A DNA stretch of 34,770 nucleotides from Rhodospirillaceae bacterium CCH5-H10 (GCA_001557035.1 LSKJ01000224.1:1-34770); one strand, 5' to 3'; positions 1-8,625 are shown, counted from the first letter of the stretch. Translations and numbers: made by a program. Notes: a model not told the origin generated them from the sequence alone.

Positions 1-427
1 CGTGGCGCGCCTCGTCCATCACCTGCGTCGCGGCATAGAACTTGGCGTTCATGTCGGGGACGGTGCCGACGATCTTGGCGCTGGCGATCAGCGCGCCCTG
101 CTCGCCGTGCATGAACTGCGAAATCGAGTTGGCCTGGAGATGGAGCCTGAGCCAGTTCCGCTCCTTCTCGTTCATCTTGTTCCAGTAATCCGTGCCGTAG
201 ATCGAGATCGCCTCGTCCTTCAGCTCCATCGGATTGTCGGGATTAAGTTCGAGCGACCAGTCCAGACGCGTGCTGGCGTCCCACTGCTGCTGCTTGCCCT
301 TCTCGTAGAGCTCGAGCAACGACGCGGAGCCGTCGTCATATTCCCAGTTGAACTGGAGATCGGTGGCGCCGTCGAACTTCCACTGCGTCACGTCGACGGG
401 CAGGGCGTAGATCCGCTGCGTGGTCAT
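1..427 (-). CDS. AurF-like diiron (ferritin-like) oxygenase, N-terminal part
   Basis: Only the first 142 codons lie in the window; the gene continues beyond base 1. The visible protein begins MTTQRIYALP and contains E109, 28 residues, then D138-E139-A-R-H142. That matches the E-X28-37-DE-X-X-H iron-ligand pattern of the AurF (p-aminobenzoate N-oxygenase) family, which has two such copies; the second would lie outside the window. Family members use a carboxylate-bridged diiron centre for O2-dependent oxidation, so an oxygenase or oxidase is inferred and the substrate is unknown. The start is the ATG at 427, preceded by GGAGGG at good spacing. It lies 75 bases downstream of the response regulator gene on the same strand, so the two could be co-transcribed. 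Confidence 0.75.
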   Translation of the reverse strand, partial: MTTQRIYALPVDVTQWKFDGATDLQFNWEYDDGSASLLELYEKGKQQQWDASTRLDWSLELNPDNPMELKDEAISIYGTDYWNKMNEKERNWLRLHLQANSISQFMHGEQGALIASAKIVGTVPDMNAKFYAATQVMDEARH

Positions 428-448
428 GGCGTCACCCTCCGGGGCAGG

Positions 449-471
449 TTTTCGGTATTGCTTGCCGAAAA
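449..471 (-). promoter_or_regulatory. Inverted repeat between regulator and diiron gene
   Basis: Perfect 7-base arms TTTTCGG and CCGAAAA flank a 9-base loop in the gap between the response regulator stop and the diiron oxygenase start. There is no following T run, so it is not a typical intrinsic terminator. It could be a weak hairpin that adjusts downstream expression or an operator for the diiron gene. This is a structural observation only. Confidence 0.35.
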
Positions 472-502
472 GATGACGCTCCGTTCACGAATTGGCAAGT
501 CC

Positions 503-1201
503 CTACGGCTGGAGCCGGTATCCCCCCCGGTCGGTCACCAGGATCGCGGCGCTGGCGGGGTCCTTCTCGATCTTCTGGCGCAGCCGATAGATGTGGGTTT
601 CCAGCGTGTGGGTCGTGACGCCGGCATTGTAGCCCCAGACCTCGTTCAGCAGGACGTCGCGCGCGACCGGCCGGTCGCCGGCGCGGAACAGGTACTTCAG
701 AATCGAGGCTTCCTTGTCGGTCAGCCGGACCTTCTTGTTGCCGCCCTTCTCCATCAACATCTTGGCGGCAGGATGGAATTCGTAGGGGCCAATGGTCATG
801 ACGGCATCCTCGCTGCGCTCGTGCTGGCGCAGATGGGCGCGCAGGCGGGCGAGCAGGACGTTGATGCGGAAGGGCTTGGTGACGTAGTCGTTGGCGCCCG
901 ATTCCAGGCCGAGAATCGTGTCGGCGTCGCTGTCGGCCGCGGTCAGCATGATGACCGGCGCCCGCACGCCCTGACGGCGCATCAGCTTGCACAGTTCGCG
1001 GCCGTCCATGTCGGGCAGGCCGATGTCCAGGAGGATCGCGTCGTAATGCGCGATCTTGGCCTTCTCCAGGCCCTCCGCCGCCGTCCCGACCTGGATCGTC
1101 GTGAAGCCGTCGTAGAGATCGAGCTGTTCCGCAAGCACGGCGCGCAATGCCTGATCGTCATCGACCAACAGGATTTTCTTGCCACGATTGTTCACGGACA
1201 T
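503..1201 (-). CDS. OmpR/PhoB-family response regulator
   Basis: A 232-residue two-domain DNA-binding response regulator. The receiver domain (about 8-122) has the acidic cluster D14-D16, phosphoacceptor D59 in LLDIGLPDMDG, T87 and K109. The C-terminal winged helix (about 135-232) has the family pattern THTLETHIYRLRQKIE and ends in DRGGYRLQP. No histidine kinase is adjacent, so it is an orphan here. It is divergent from ribA and runs towards the AurF-like gene, which is a plausible target or operon partner. The ATG at 1201 gives a normal N-terminus; its ribosome-binding site is weak. It resembles orphan regulators common in alphaproteobacteria, but I cannot assign a named orthologue. Confidence 0.93.
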   Translation of the reverse strand: MSVNNRGKKILLVDDDQALRAVLAEQLDLYDGFTTIQVGTAAEGLEKAKIAHYDAILLDIGLPDMDGRELCKLMRRQGVRAPVIMLTAADSDADTILGLESGANDYVTKPFRINVLLARLRAHLRQHERSEDAVMTIGPYEFHPAAKMLMEKGGNKKVRLTDKEASILKYLFRAGDRPVARDVLLNEVWGYNAGVTTHTLETHIYRLRQKIEKDPASAAILVTDRGGYRLQP

Positions 1202-1305
1202 GCGTTCTTTACCTGTCAGCCATCTCGAAATTCACTCTATCCGGTACGATCAGGGCACAAAAGCGGTTCACTTCGCCGAATTCCCGTGGCGTGATAGCGA
1301 AAGAC

Positions 1306-2469
1306 ATGAGTTCCAGCCCAGCCCACTCCCGCACAGCCTCTGCAGTTGCCGCCGTCGAGCGCGCCCTTGCCGAACTCCGCCGCGGCGGCATCGTCGTGCT
1401 GCGTGACGAGCACGGGGCCGGCGGCCTGGTGATTGCCGCCGAATCCTGCGGTCCGCGCGCCCTGCAGCGCCTGCAGGGTCTCGCCCAGAATGCCCCCGTC
1501 CTCGTCACCACCCGCCGGCGCGCCGAGGCGATCGGCATGGAGATTCCCCCGCATATCGCGGGCGGCATGGGCGAGACCAACAAGCCCATCACGATCGACC
1601 TGCCGGAGGGCGTGCCCGTCGACGTCATCCTGCGGCCGCACGAAAGCGACAGTACCGGCCGCCACGTGGCGTTGCGCCACCTGTCGCGACCCGTGGCCAG
1701 CCATGCGCCGGGCCTTGCCCAGGCCGCGATCGAACTCGCCAAGCTCGCCCGCCTTCTGCCCGCCGTGGTCCTGGGACCGCTGACCCGCGACCCGGGCAAC
1801 AAGCGGCGGGACTGGGCGCGCGAGCAGGATCTCGTCTACGTCGATGCGGCCGACGTCGCGGGCTACGAGGAAACGGCCTCGCGCACCCTGCAGCAGGTGG
1901 CGCAGGCGCATGTTCCGCTCGAGGGCGCGGAAAATGCCCGCATCCTCGCCTGGCGCCCCAGCGACGGCGGCAAGGAACATCTCGCCATCGTCGTCGGCGA
2001 CATCGACCCGACCGAACCGGTGCTGATCCGCCTCCACTCGGAATGCTTCACCGGCGACCTGCTGGGCTCGCTGCGCTGCGACTGCGGCGTGCAACTGCGC
2101 AGCGCCATCGCCGAGATCGCCAAGCAGGGATCGGGCGTGCTGCTCTATCTCGCCCAGGAAGGGCGGGGCATCGGCCTCGTGAACAAACTGCGCGCCTATG
2201 AACTGCAGGACGACGGCTTCGATACGATCGATGCCAACGAACAGCTCGGCTTCGACGCCGACGAACGCATCTACGCACCCGCTGCCACCATGCTGTCGCG
2301 CATGGGCATCCAGCGCGTGCGGCTGATGACCAACAACCCGGAGAAGATCGCGCAGCTCGAGCGCTACGGCATCGAGGTTACGGCCCGGGTCCAGCATTCC
2401 TTCCCGTCCAACGGGCACAACGAGAACTATCTTCGCACCAAGGCGGAGCGAGCAGGCCACCTGCTCTAA
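1306..2469 (+). CDS. ribA: GTP cyclohydrolase II with degenerate RibB-like N-terminal domain
   Basis: 387 residues. The C-terminal half (about 190-387) is GTP cyclohydrolase II, the first step of riboflavin synthesis: zinc cysteines C247, C258 and C260 in the correct C-X10-C-X-C spacing, the EGRGIGL motif at 285-291, and MTNNPEK near 341. The N-terminal half (about 13-185) has the layout of a DHBP synthase domain (ALAELRRGG, then GRHVALRHLSRP), but the acidic metal and substrate loop expected after the first strand reads RDEHGAGGLV. The RibB activity is therefore probably lost. The ATG at 1306 is preferred; an in-frame GTG at 1291 would add five residues. Twenty bases separate it from the next receptor gene, so they may share a transcript. 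Confidence 0.93.
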   Translation: MSSSPAHSRTASAVAAVERALAELRRGGIVVLRDEHGAGGLVIAAESCGPRALQRLQGLAQNAPVLVTTRRRAEAIGMEIPPHIAGGMGETNKPITIDLPEGVPVDVILRPHESDSTGRHVALRHLSRPVASHAPGLAQAAIELAKLARLLPAVVLGPLTRDPGNKRRDWAREQDLVYVDAADVAGYEETASRTLQQVAQAHVPLEGAENARILAWRPSDGGKEHLAIVVGDIDPTEPVLIRLHSECFTGDLLGSLRCDCGVQLRSAIAEIAKQGSGVLLYLAQEGRGIGLVNKLRAYELQDDGFDTIDANEQLGFDADERIYAPAATMLSRMGIQRVRLMTNNPEKIAQLERYGIEVTARVQHSFPSNGHNENYLRTKAERAGHLL

Positions 2470-2489
2470 TAACGACGACTGGAGGAAAC

Positions 2490-3722
2490 ATGACCAAGAT
2501 GCGTCGCCGCGTTTTCGCGGCCGGTAGTGCTGCGTTCGCGTTCTCCCCTTACATCGCAAGTGCCCAGAAGAAGTACGACGCGGGAGTGACCGACAAGGAG
2601 ATCAAGCTCGGCCACACCAACCCGTACAGCGGACCGCTCTCGGCCTACGGCACGATCGGCAAGGCGATCGAGGCCTACTGGAAGATGGTGAACGACACCG
2701 GCGGCATCAACGGCCGCAAGATCAACTTCATCACCTACGACGACGGCTTCTCCCCGCCCAAGACCGTCGAGATGGTCCGCAAGCTGGTCGAGGACGACAA
2801 GGTCTTCGCGATCTTCCAGCTGCTCGGCACGCCGACCAACACGGTCGTCCAGAAGTACCTCAACCAGAAGAAGGTGCCGCAGCTCTTCGTGGCGACCGGC
2901 GCATCGAAGTGGGGCATGCCCAAGGAGTTCCCATGGACCATGGGCTGGCAACCCGACTACCACACCGAGGCCGCGATCTACGCCAAGCACGTCCTGGCCA
3001 AGCACAAGGACAATCTCAAGGACCTGCGCATCGGCATGCTCTACCAGAACGACGATTCGGGTAAGGACTATATCGGCGGCTTCCTCGCCGGCCTCGGCAA
3101 GGAAAACGAGAAGTACGTCACCGCCAAGGTGAGCTACGAGGTCACCGATCCCACGGTCGACAGCCAGATCATCCAGATCAAGAACTCCGGCGCCAACGTC
3201 TTCTTCAACGACGCCGCGCCCAAGGCGGCAGCGCAGGCCATCCGCAAGGTCGCCGACCTCGGCTGGAAGCCCGACCACTATCTCGCCAACGTCTCGGCGT
3301 CCGTTGCCGCCGTGCTGAAGCCCGCCGGGTTCGAGAACAGCAAGGGCATCATCACGGCCGCCTACCTCAAGGACGCCACCGACAGGCAGTGGATCAACGA
3401 CGCGGACTACAAGGAATGGGACGCGTGGATGAAGAAGTACCAGCCCGACGCCAACCCGGCCGATTCGGGCAACGTCTATGCCTACGCGGTTTCCGCCACG
3501 ATGCGGCACTGCCTCAACGCCTGCGGCGACAACCTCACGCGCGAGAACCTGATGAAGCAGGCCGCCAGCATGAAGGGCCTGGTGGTGCCGATGCTGCTGC
3601 CCGGCATCAAGATCAACACCAGCCCGACGGACTTCTATCCCATCCAGTCGATCCGCCTCTCGGCCTTCGACGGCGAGACATGGAAGCTGTTCGGCGACGT
3701 GCTGAGTAACGAAAGCACCTGA
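2490..3722 (+). CDS. ABC transporter substrate-binding protein, branched-chain amino-acid (LivK) type
   Basis: A 410-residue periplasmic binding protein of the LivK/Peripla_BP_6 type. The N-terminus MTKMRRRVFAAG carries a twin-arginine-like motif, and signal cleavage is expected after IASA (residue 25). The mature protein starts with a typical first strand (DKEIKLGHTNPYSGP) and has the GGINGRKINF segment that follows the first helix in this family. A strong GGAGG lies eight bases before the ATG. No LivHMGF permease or ATPase genes follow, so it is an orphan receptor in this window, probably transcribed with ribA. The ligand cannot be predicted; many alphaproteobacterial paralogues bind aromatic or other organic acids rather than amino acids. 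Confidence 0.92.
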   Translation: MTKMRRRVFAAGSAAFAFSPYIASAQKKYDAGVTDKEIKLGHTNPYSGPLSAYGTIGKAIEAYWKMVNDTGGINGRKINFITYDDGFSPPKTVEMVRKLVEDDKVFAIFQLLGTPTNTVVQKYLNQKKVPQLFVATGASKWGMPKEFPWTMGWQPDYHTEAAIYAKHVLAKHKDNLKDLRIGMLYQNDDSGKDYIGGFLAGLGKENEKYVTAKVSYEVTDPTVDSQIIQIKNSGANVFFNDAAPKAAAQAIRKVADLGWKPDHYLANVSASVAAVLKPAGFENSKGIITAAYLKDATDRQWINDADYKEWDAWMKKYQPDANPADSGNVYAYAVSATMRHCLNACGDNLTRENLMKQAASMKGLVVPMLLPGIKINTSPTDFYPIQSIRLSAFDGETWKLFGDVLSNEST

Positions 3723-3731
3723 GGCTGGCAA

Positions 3732-3748
3732 CCCGCCCCGCGGGCGGG
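3732..3748 (+). terminator. GC-rich hairpin after the LivK-type gene
   Basis: Perfect 7-base stem CCCGCCC/GGGCGGG with a 3-base loop, ten bases after the receptor stop codon. The position suits a transcription terminator, but there is no T tract after the stem, so termination efficiency is uncertain. Confidence 0.4.
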
Positions 3749-3756
3749 CAGGCGCC

Positions 3757-3936
3757 TTCGTCGAGCTTGGCCACGAGCCCGGTAACTTCGCGCACGGGCT
3801 CGCCGCGTGGGCGGCGCGTGGGTTCAATGCGCCGCGCTTCGGCCTCGTCCTCGTCGACCATGCGACACGGAAGCGGACGCCCAAGCTCGGGGCCACCCTC
3901 TTTCGCGAAGTGATCGCCCGCAACGCGCCGGCCTGA
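3757..3936 (+). pseudogene. Decayed gene tail, resembling a glycoside hydrolase family 1 C-terminus
   Basis: An open frame with coding-like codon use ends at the TGA at 3934-3936 but has no credible start or ribosome-binding site and is under 60 residues. Its end reads RFGLVLVDHATRKRTPK and then LFREVIARN. This resembles the last strand and helix of GH1 beta-glucosidases, where RFGLVYVDY..T..R.PK is typical. The upstream catalytic part is absent: the preceding gene's stop and a hairpin sit where it should be. I read it as a deletion remnant. The GH1 assignment rests on a short motif and needs a profile search. Confidence 0.4.
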
Positions 3937-4128
3937 ACGTTGCGGCAAATCGTGGGCCACAAGACAAGGCTGGTCGTTCTGGCGCGGAAATAGGAATTCA
4001 ATTCCCCATTGCCTGCGAAACTTGGAAGCAGTTTTCGCTCATGAAAGGATCGTGACCGAATATAAGAATTCCTGACGTGTCCGCTGTGCCAAGATGAGCG
4101 ACGCTGTGAACGGCGAGAGGGGAATGAA
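3937..4128 (+). promoter_or_regulatory. AT-richer upstream region of the VOC gene, with GGAATT-C-AATTCC palindrome
   Basis: This stretch has no convincing gene. It is visibly less GC-rich than its surroundings and precedes the first gene of a long plus-strand run, so it probably holds that run's promoter. A perfect 13-base palindrome GGAATTCAATTCC lies at 3993-4005, and a second GAATTCC occurs at 4066-4072. A TATAAG at 4061-4066 could be a -10 element, but I see no good -35 at the right distance. The ribosome-binding site GAGGGG ends at about 4121. Confidence 0.4.
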
Positions 4129-4971
4129 ATGAAGCTGCCCGTAGCGACCCTGGATCATGTGGTCATCAATGCGCGCGACGACATGGATCATGCGGCCGAT
4201 CTCTATACGCGGCTCGGCTTTTCGCTCACCGAACGCGGCTACCATTCGCTGGGCTCGATGAACCACCTCGCGATGTTCGGCACGGACTATCTCGAGTTGA
4301 TCGCCATTCCGAAGGGTGCCAAGTCGGGCCGCCTCGACCTTCTCGAGTTTCCGTTTGGCCTCAATGGCCTCGTGTTCGGCGCCGAGGACTCCGCCGTCAC
4401 TTACGACTGGCTCAGCAAGGCCGGCGTGCCGGTCGACGCGCCGGTCGAGTTCACGCGCCCCGTGAAGGTCGGTGGCGAGATGCGCGACGCGCGCTTCCGC
4501 ACGGTCCGCATGAAGGCGGGCGTCGTGCCGTATGGCCGCGTCTATTACTGTCATCACTTCACCCGCGACGTCGTATGGCGCGACGAGTGGCGGCATCACG
4601 CCAACGGCACGGTCGCGATCGCGCGGTTCCTGATCGTCGAACCGGATCCCGCCGCGGCCTCGAAACTCTATGCCGACATGTTCGGCGCGGAATCGGTGCG
4701 CGACATCAAGGGCGGCAAGGCCGTGGTGGTTGGAAATTCGCGTGTCGAGATCGTGACGGAGGCCGAACTCAAGGCGCAGTTCGGCGACGCGGTGCCCGAC
4801 CCCGAGGGCCGCAAGGCCTACATGGCGGGCCTCACTTTCCGCACGTTGTCTGCCGCGAAGGCGGCACGTGCCTTGCAGGCCGGGAAGATCGGCGGCGTGA
4901 CCGAGAGCGCGGGTCGCGTGGTCGTGCCCGCCAGGGAAGCGTTGAACGCGGTACTGGAGTTCATCGAATAG
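4129..4971 (+). CDS. VOC-superfamily protein with glyoxalase-like domain
   Basis: A 280-residue soluble protein. The N-terminal segment LDHVVINARDDMDHAADLYTRLGF is the first beta-alpha unit of a vicinal-oxygen-chelate module, and H11 is in the usual metal-ligand position. The overall size and the spacing to a second related module (about 165-278) fit the Glyoxalase_3 group. VOC proteins include lyases, ring-cleavage dioxygenases and resistance proteins, so the reaction is not predictable. It is the first gene of a co-directional run, 49 bases before the DUF2817 gene. Of two close ATG codons, the one at 4129 has the better distance to GAGGGG. Confidence 0.8.
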   Translation: MKLPVATLDHVVINARDDMDHAADLYTRLGFSLTERGYHSLGSMNHLAMFGTDYLELIAIPKGAKSGRLDLLEFPFGLNGLVFGAEDSAVTYDWLSKAGVPVDAPVEFTRPVKVGGEMRDARFRTVRMKAGVVPYGRVYYCHHFTRDVVWRDEWRHHANGTVAIARFLIVEPDPAAASKLYADMFGAESVRDIKGGKAVVVGNSRVEIVTEAELKAQFGDAVPDPEGRKAYMAGLTFRTLSAAKAARALQAGKIGGVTESAGRVVVPAREALNAVLEFIE

Positions 4972-5020
4972 ACTGAAAAGCGACGTCAGGGCTGCTGGGG
5001 AGCGGCCGAGAAGGGATTCG

Positions 5021-6115
5021 ATGGAATATTACGACTGCTTCGCGGCGAGCTATGCCAATGCGCGCGCGAAATTCCACAAGGCTGCGACGGCGGCGCAGGG
5101 CGAGGTGCGTTCATTCCTGCATCCCGCGAAGAAGGCGCCCGACGGCGGGCCGCTGGCGATCGACGTCGCCTGCTTCGGCGACCGCAAGGCGCCGAAACAG
5201 GCGCTGTTCGTGAGCGGCACGCACGGTCAGGAAGGCTTCTCCGGATCGGCGGTCCAGATCGGCTGGCTGAAGTCGGGCGGCGCAGCGCGCCTGCCGGCCG
5301 ACCTCGGCGTGGTGCTGGTGCATGGTCTCAATCCCTACGGCTTCGCGCACTTCACCCGCACCACCGAGAACAACGTCGATCTCAACCGCAACTTCATCGA
5401 CCGCGCCGTAGGCCCCGCGCCCGCCAATCCGCACTACGAGACGCTGCATGCCGACCTGCTGATCCGCGAATGGACGGACGCGGAGAACGACCGCGTCGCT
5501 GGCGTGCTCGACCGGTTCGCCGAGAGCAAAGGCCGCGACGTGTTGTTCGACACCCTGGCGCGCGGCCAGTACGCGCACCAGGACGGGCTGATGTTCGGCG
5601 GCAAGGACCGTGAATGGTCCAACCGGACGCTGGAGGCCATCGTCCAGGAGACGCTGGCCGGCGCCGAGCGCGTGGCCTTCATCGACTGGCACACCGGCAT
5701 CGGCGACTACGGCAAGCCGTTCTTCCTCTGCTTCAACGATCCGGTCGGCCCGCTGTTCGCACGCGCCTGCGACTGGTGGGGCAAGGACAATGTCGACGGC
5801 GTGCGGCCGCACGGCATGGCGCGGCCCAACTACACCGGCCTCGTCTTCCAGGGCGTGCAGCGCTTCCTCGGCAATCGCGACATGTGCGGCGCGGTGATCG
5901 AGTTCGGCACACGGGGCGTCAACATGCGCCGCGTGCTGCGCCTCGATCAATGGCTGCGCCGGCACCATCACGGGCTGGATCCGGACGTGCTCGCCACGCT
6001 GCAGGCCGACATGATGGACGCCTTCTGCCCCTTCGACGGCCAATGGCGCAAGAACACGCTCGACTACGGGCTGAAGCTCACCGACCAGGCACTCGCGGGA
6101 CTCTCTTCATGGTGA
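5021..6115 (+). CDS. DUF2817 zinc metallopeptidase (M14-like)
   Basis: 364 residues without a signal peptide. It has the carboxypeptidase-like zinc pattern: H68-G-Q-E71 in SGTHGQEGF, a third candidate ligand H224 in FIDWHTG, and a likely catalytic glutamate E294 in IEFGTRG. NNVDLNRNF around 125 matches the substrate carboxylate-binding Asn-Arg pair of M14 peptidases. A cytoplasmic amidohydrolase or peptidase acting on a small peptide or acyl-amino acid is inferred. The stop codon overlaps the start of the acyl-CoA ligase gene by seven bases, and a peptide importer lies downstream, which fits import followed by hydrolysis. Confidence 0.85.
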   Translation: MEYYDCFAASYANARAKFHKAATAAQGEVRSFLHPAKKAPDGGPLAIDVACFGDRKAPKQALFVSGTHGQEGFSGSAVQIGWLKSGGAARLPADLGVVLVHGLNPYGFAHFTRTTENNVDLNRNFIDRAVGPAPANPHYETLHADLLIREWTDAENDRVAGVLDRFAESKGRDVLFDTLARGQYAHQDGLMFGGKDREWSNRTLEAIVQETLAGAERVAFIDWHTGIGDYGKPFFLCFNDPVGPLFARACDWWGKDNVDGVRPHGMARPNYTGLVFQGVQRFLGNRDMCGAVIEFGTRGVNMRRVLRLDQWLRRHHHGLDPDVLATLQADMMDAFCPFDGQWRKNTLDYGLKLTDQALAGLSSW

Positions 6116-7608
6116 CGATCAAGTACGACAATCAGGGCGATGCGATCTCGCGCGACGTGCCGACGAACAGTCTCGCCCTGATCGACGCGGGCGGTAACGG
6201 CGCCGAACGCAGCTATACCTATGCCGACATCCTGCGGCTGAGCGGCGCGGTGGCCCGCGGACTGCTGAAGCGCGGCCTGCAGCGCGGCGACCGGGTCGCG
6301 ATCCTGTCGGCCAACCGCGCGGAGTTCCTGCTGACCTTCCTCGGCACCATGCAGGCCGGACTCGTCTCGGTGCCGGTGAACTACAAGCTGCCCGCCGAAA
6401 CGGTCGCCTACATCGTGGGCGACAGCGACGCCAGGCTGGTGATCGGCGACGATGCGCGGCTGCCGCTGGCGCCGGACAGCGTGCCGAAGCTTTCCTTCGA
6501 CAGGGACTTCGAGAGCCTGCTCGACGAGGGCCCGTTCACGCCGCTCCCGATGAATCCCGAGGAACCGGCGATGTTCCTCTACACGTCGGGCTCGACGGGC
6601 CGCCCGAAGGGCGTGGTGCTGTCTCACTATTCGCATCTCTGGGCGATCAGCCAGCGCGTGCGCCGGCCGGGGCCCCTCGGCCAGCGCGCTCTCGTTGCGG
6701 CCCCGCTCTATCACATGAACGGCCTGGCCATGTGCCAGACCACCTTCTCTCAGGGCGACACCGTGGTGCTGCTGCCGCAGTTCACGACGCGCGGCTACAT
6801 CGAAGCCGCCGCGAAGCATCGCGTGGCGTTCCTCACGTCGGTGCCCACCATGATCGCGATGATGCTGCGTGAGGGCGAACTGCTCCGGCAAAACGATCTG
6901 TCCGCCGTCGAAGCGGTGCGCATGGGCTCCGCCCCGATCACCCAGTCGCTGATCGACCAGGTGCGGCAGGTGTTCCCGAAGGCGATCATCAGCAACGGCT
7001 ACGGCACGACCGAGGCCGGCCCCGTCGTCTTCGGCCCGCATCCGCAGGGCCTGAAGCAGCCGGAACTCTCGACCGGCTATCCGCATCCGGAGGTGCAGCT
7101 CCGCCTCGTGCGGGACGGCCACGAAGTGCAGGACGAAGGCGCGCTCGAAATGAAGTGCGGCGCGCTGATGACGCACTATCACAAGCTGCCTGCCAAGACG
7201 GCCGAGGTGATGACGCCGGACGGCTACTACCGGACCAGCGACGTCTTCCGCCGCGACGAGAACGGCTTCTTCTATTTCGTCGGCAGGGTCGACGACATGT
7301 TCGTCTGCGGCGGCGAGAACATCTATCCCGGCGAAGTCGAGAAGATGCTCGAACGCCATCCCGGCATCCACCAGGCCGCCGTGATCCCCGTCCCCGACGA
7401 GCTTAAAGGCCACAAGCCGATCGCCTTCGTCGTCAAGGCGGCGGACGCCCAGCTCGACGAGCAGGCGGTGAAGACCTACGCGCTGGCCAATGCGCCGGCC
7501 TACCAGCATCCGAGGCGCGTACTGTTCGTCGATGAAATGCCGCTCGCCGGCACCAACAAGATCGACAAGCGCGTCCTCGCCAAGCAGATCCCAACCGGAG
7601 AAGTCTGA
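6109..7608 (+). CDS. AMP-forming acyl-CoA synthetase/ligase
   Basis: 499 residues of the ANL superfamily. The ATP-binding loop YTSGSTGRPKG is at about 158-168, YGTTEAGP at about 300, the hinge region in RTSDVFRRDENGFFYFVGR, then GGENIYPGEVE, and the probable catalytic lysine K484 in GTNKIDKR. These proteins activate a carboxylic acid as acyl-AMP and transfer it to coenzyme A. The substrate could be a fatty or aromatic acid. The ATG at 6109 lies inside the end of the DUF2817 gene, indicating translational coupling. An oxidoreductase and a thioesterase follow with almost no gap, making a small acyl-CoA catabolic module. Confidence 0.92.
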   Translation: MVTIKYDNQGDAISRDVPTNSLALIDAGGNGAERSYTYADILRLSGAVARGLLKRGLQRGDRVAILSANRAEFLLTFLGTMQAGLVSVPVNYKLPAETVAYIVGDSDARLVIGDDARLPLAPDSVPKLSFDRDFESLLDEGPFTPLPMNPEEPAMFLYTSGSTGRPKGVVLSHYSHLWAISQRVRRPGPLGQRALVAAPLYHMNGLAMCQTTFSQGDTVVLLPQFTTRGYIEAAAKHRVAFLTSVPTMIAMMLREGELLRQNDLSAVEAVRMGSAPITQSLIDQVRQVFPKAIISNGYGTTEAGPVVFGPHPQGLKQPELSTGYPHPEVQLRLVRDGHEVQDEGALEMKCGALMTHYHKLPAKTAEVMTPDGYYRTSDVFRRDENGFFYFVGRVDDMFVCGGENIYPGEVEKMLERHPGIHQAAVIPVPDELKGHKPIAFVVKAADAQLDEQAVKTYALANAPAYQHPRRVLFVDEMPLAGTNKIDKRVLAKQIPTGEV

Positions 7609-7611
7609 CCC

Positions 7612-8625
7612 ATGAAAGCAGCAGTCGTCCGTGAGCATGGCGGACCGGACCGCCTCGTCTTCGAAACCAACTTTCCCGACCCGACACCGGGCGAAGGCGA
7701 CGTCATCGTCGCGGTGAAGGCCTCGTCGCTGAACTATCACGACGTCTTCACGCGCCGCGGCATGCCGGGCATCAAGGTGCCGATGCCCGCCATCATGGGC
7801 CTCGACGTCGCCGGCGAGATCGCCGAGGTCGGGCCGGGCGTCACCGGTTGGAAGAAGGGCGATCGCGTCCTGGTCGATCCGATCAACCGGGTCGAAGGCG
7901 GCCTGATGGGCGAGACCGTGCATGGCGGCCTGGCCGAACTGTGCAAGGCGCGCGCCCACCAGCTCATCAAGATCCCCGACGGCGTGAGCTATGCCGATGC
8001 CGCCGCGCTTCCCGTCGCCTACGGCACGGCGCTGCGCATGATGGTCACCAACGGCCATGTCGCGAAGGGCGAGAAGGTCCTGATCCTGGGCGCCTCGGGC
8101 GGCGTGGGCGTGTGCTGCCTGCAGCTCGCCAAGCTCGCCGGCTGCGAGGTCATCGCCTGCGCCGGCACCGACGCCAAGGCCAAGCGCCTGGCCGAGCTCG
8201 GCGCCGACAAGACGATCAACTACATCGAGAAGGATTTCATGAAGGAAATCTTCGCGATGTACGGCAAGCCGACGCGGCGCGGCGGCGGCTCCGACCAGGG
8301 TGTCGACGTGGTCGTGAACTACACCGGCGGCGACACCTGGGTGAACTCGCTGAAGACGCTGAAGGTCGGCGGTCGCCTGCTGACCTGCGGCGCGACGGCC
8401 GGCTACGCGCCGACCGAGGACATCCGCTTCATCTGGACCTTCGAGCTCAAGATCCTGGGCTCCAACGGCTGGATGCGCACCGACATCGAGAAGCTCCTGG
8501 AACTGGTGCAGAGCGGCAAGCTCAAGGTGCTGGTCGACAAGGTCTTCCCGCTCGCCGAGGCGCGCGAGGCGCTGCGCGTGATCGAGGATCGCGAAGTGTT
8601 CGGCAAGATCGTGGTGGCCCCATGA
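7612..8625 (+). CDS. Zinc-independent MDR (quinone oxidoreductase-like) dehydrogenase
   Basis: 337 residues of the medium-chain dehydrogenase/reductase superfamily. SLNYHDVFTRRG replaces the zinc-binding cysteine region, and GLDVAGE stands where zinc enzymes have GHE, so catalytic zinc is probably absent. The nucleotide-binding fold is marked by LILGASGGVGV at about 158-168, typical of NADPH-dependent quinone or enoyl reductases. Three bases separate it from the ligase gene, and its TGA overlaps the ATG of the thioesterase gene. In this setting it may reduce an enoyl or keto intermediate, but that is inference from context. Confidence 0.9.
   Translation: MKAAVVREHGGPDRLVFETNFPDPTPGEGDVIVAVKASSLNYHDVFTRRGMPGIKVPMPAIMGLDVAGEIAEVGPGVTGWKKGDRVLVDPINRVEGGLMGETVHGGLAELCKARAHQLIKIPDGVSYADAAALPVAYGTALRMMVTNGHVAKGEKVLILGASGGVGVCCLQLAKLAGCEVIACAGTDAKAKRLAELGADKTINYIEKDFMKEIFAMYGKPTRRGGGSDQGVDVVVNYTGGDTWVNSLKTLKVGGRLLTCGATAGYAPTEDIRFIWTFELKILGSNGWMRTDIEKLLELVQSGKLKVLVDKVFPLAEAREALRVIEDREVFGKIVVAP

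Noticed and set aside
3807..4055. 82-residue plus-strand frame in the gap before the VOC gene
   Set aside because: It reads a different frame over the decayed gene tail, has no ribosome-binding site, and its composition is not protein-like.
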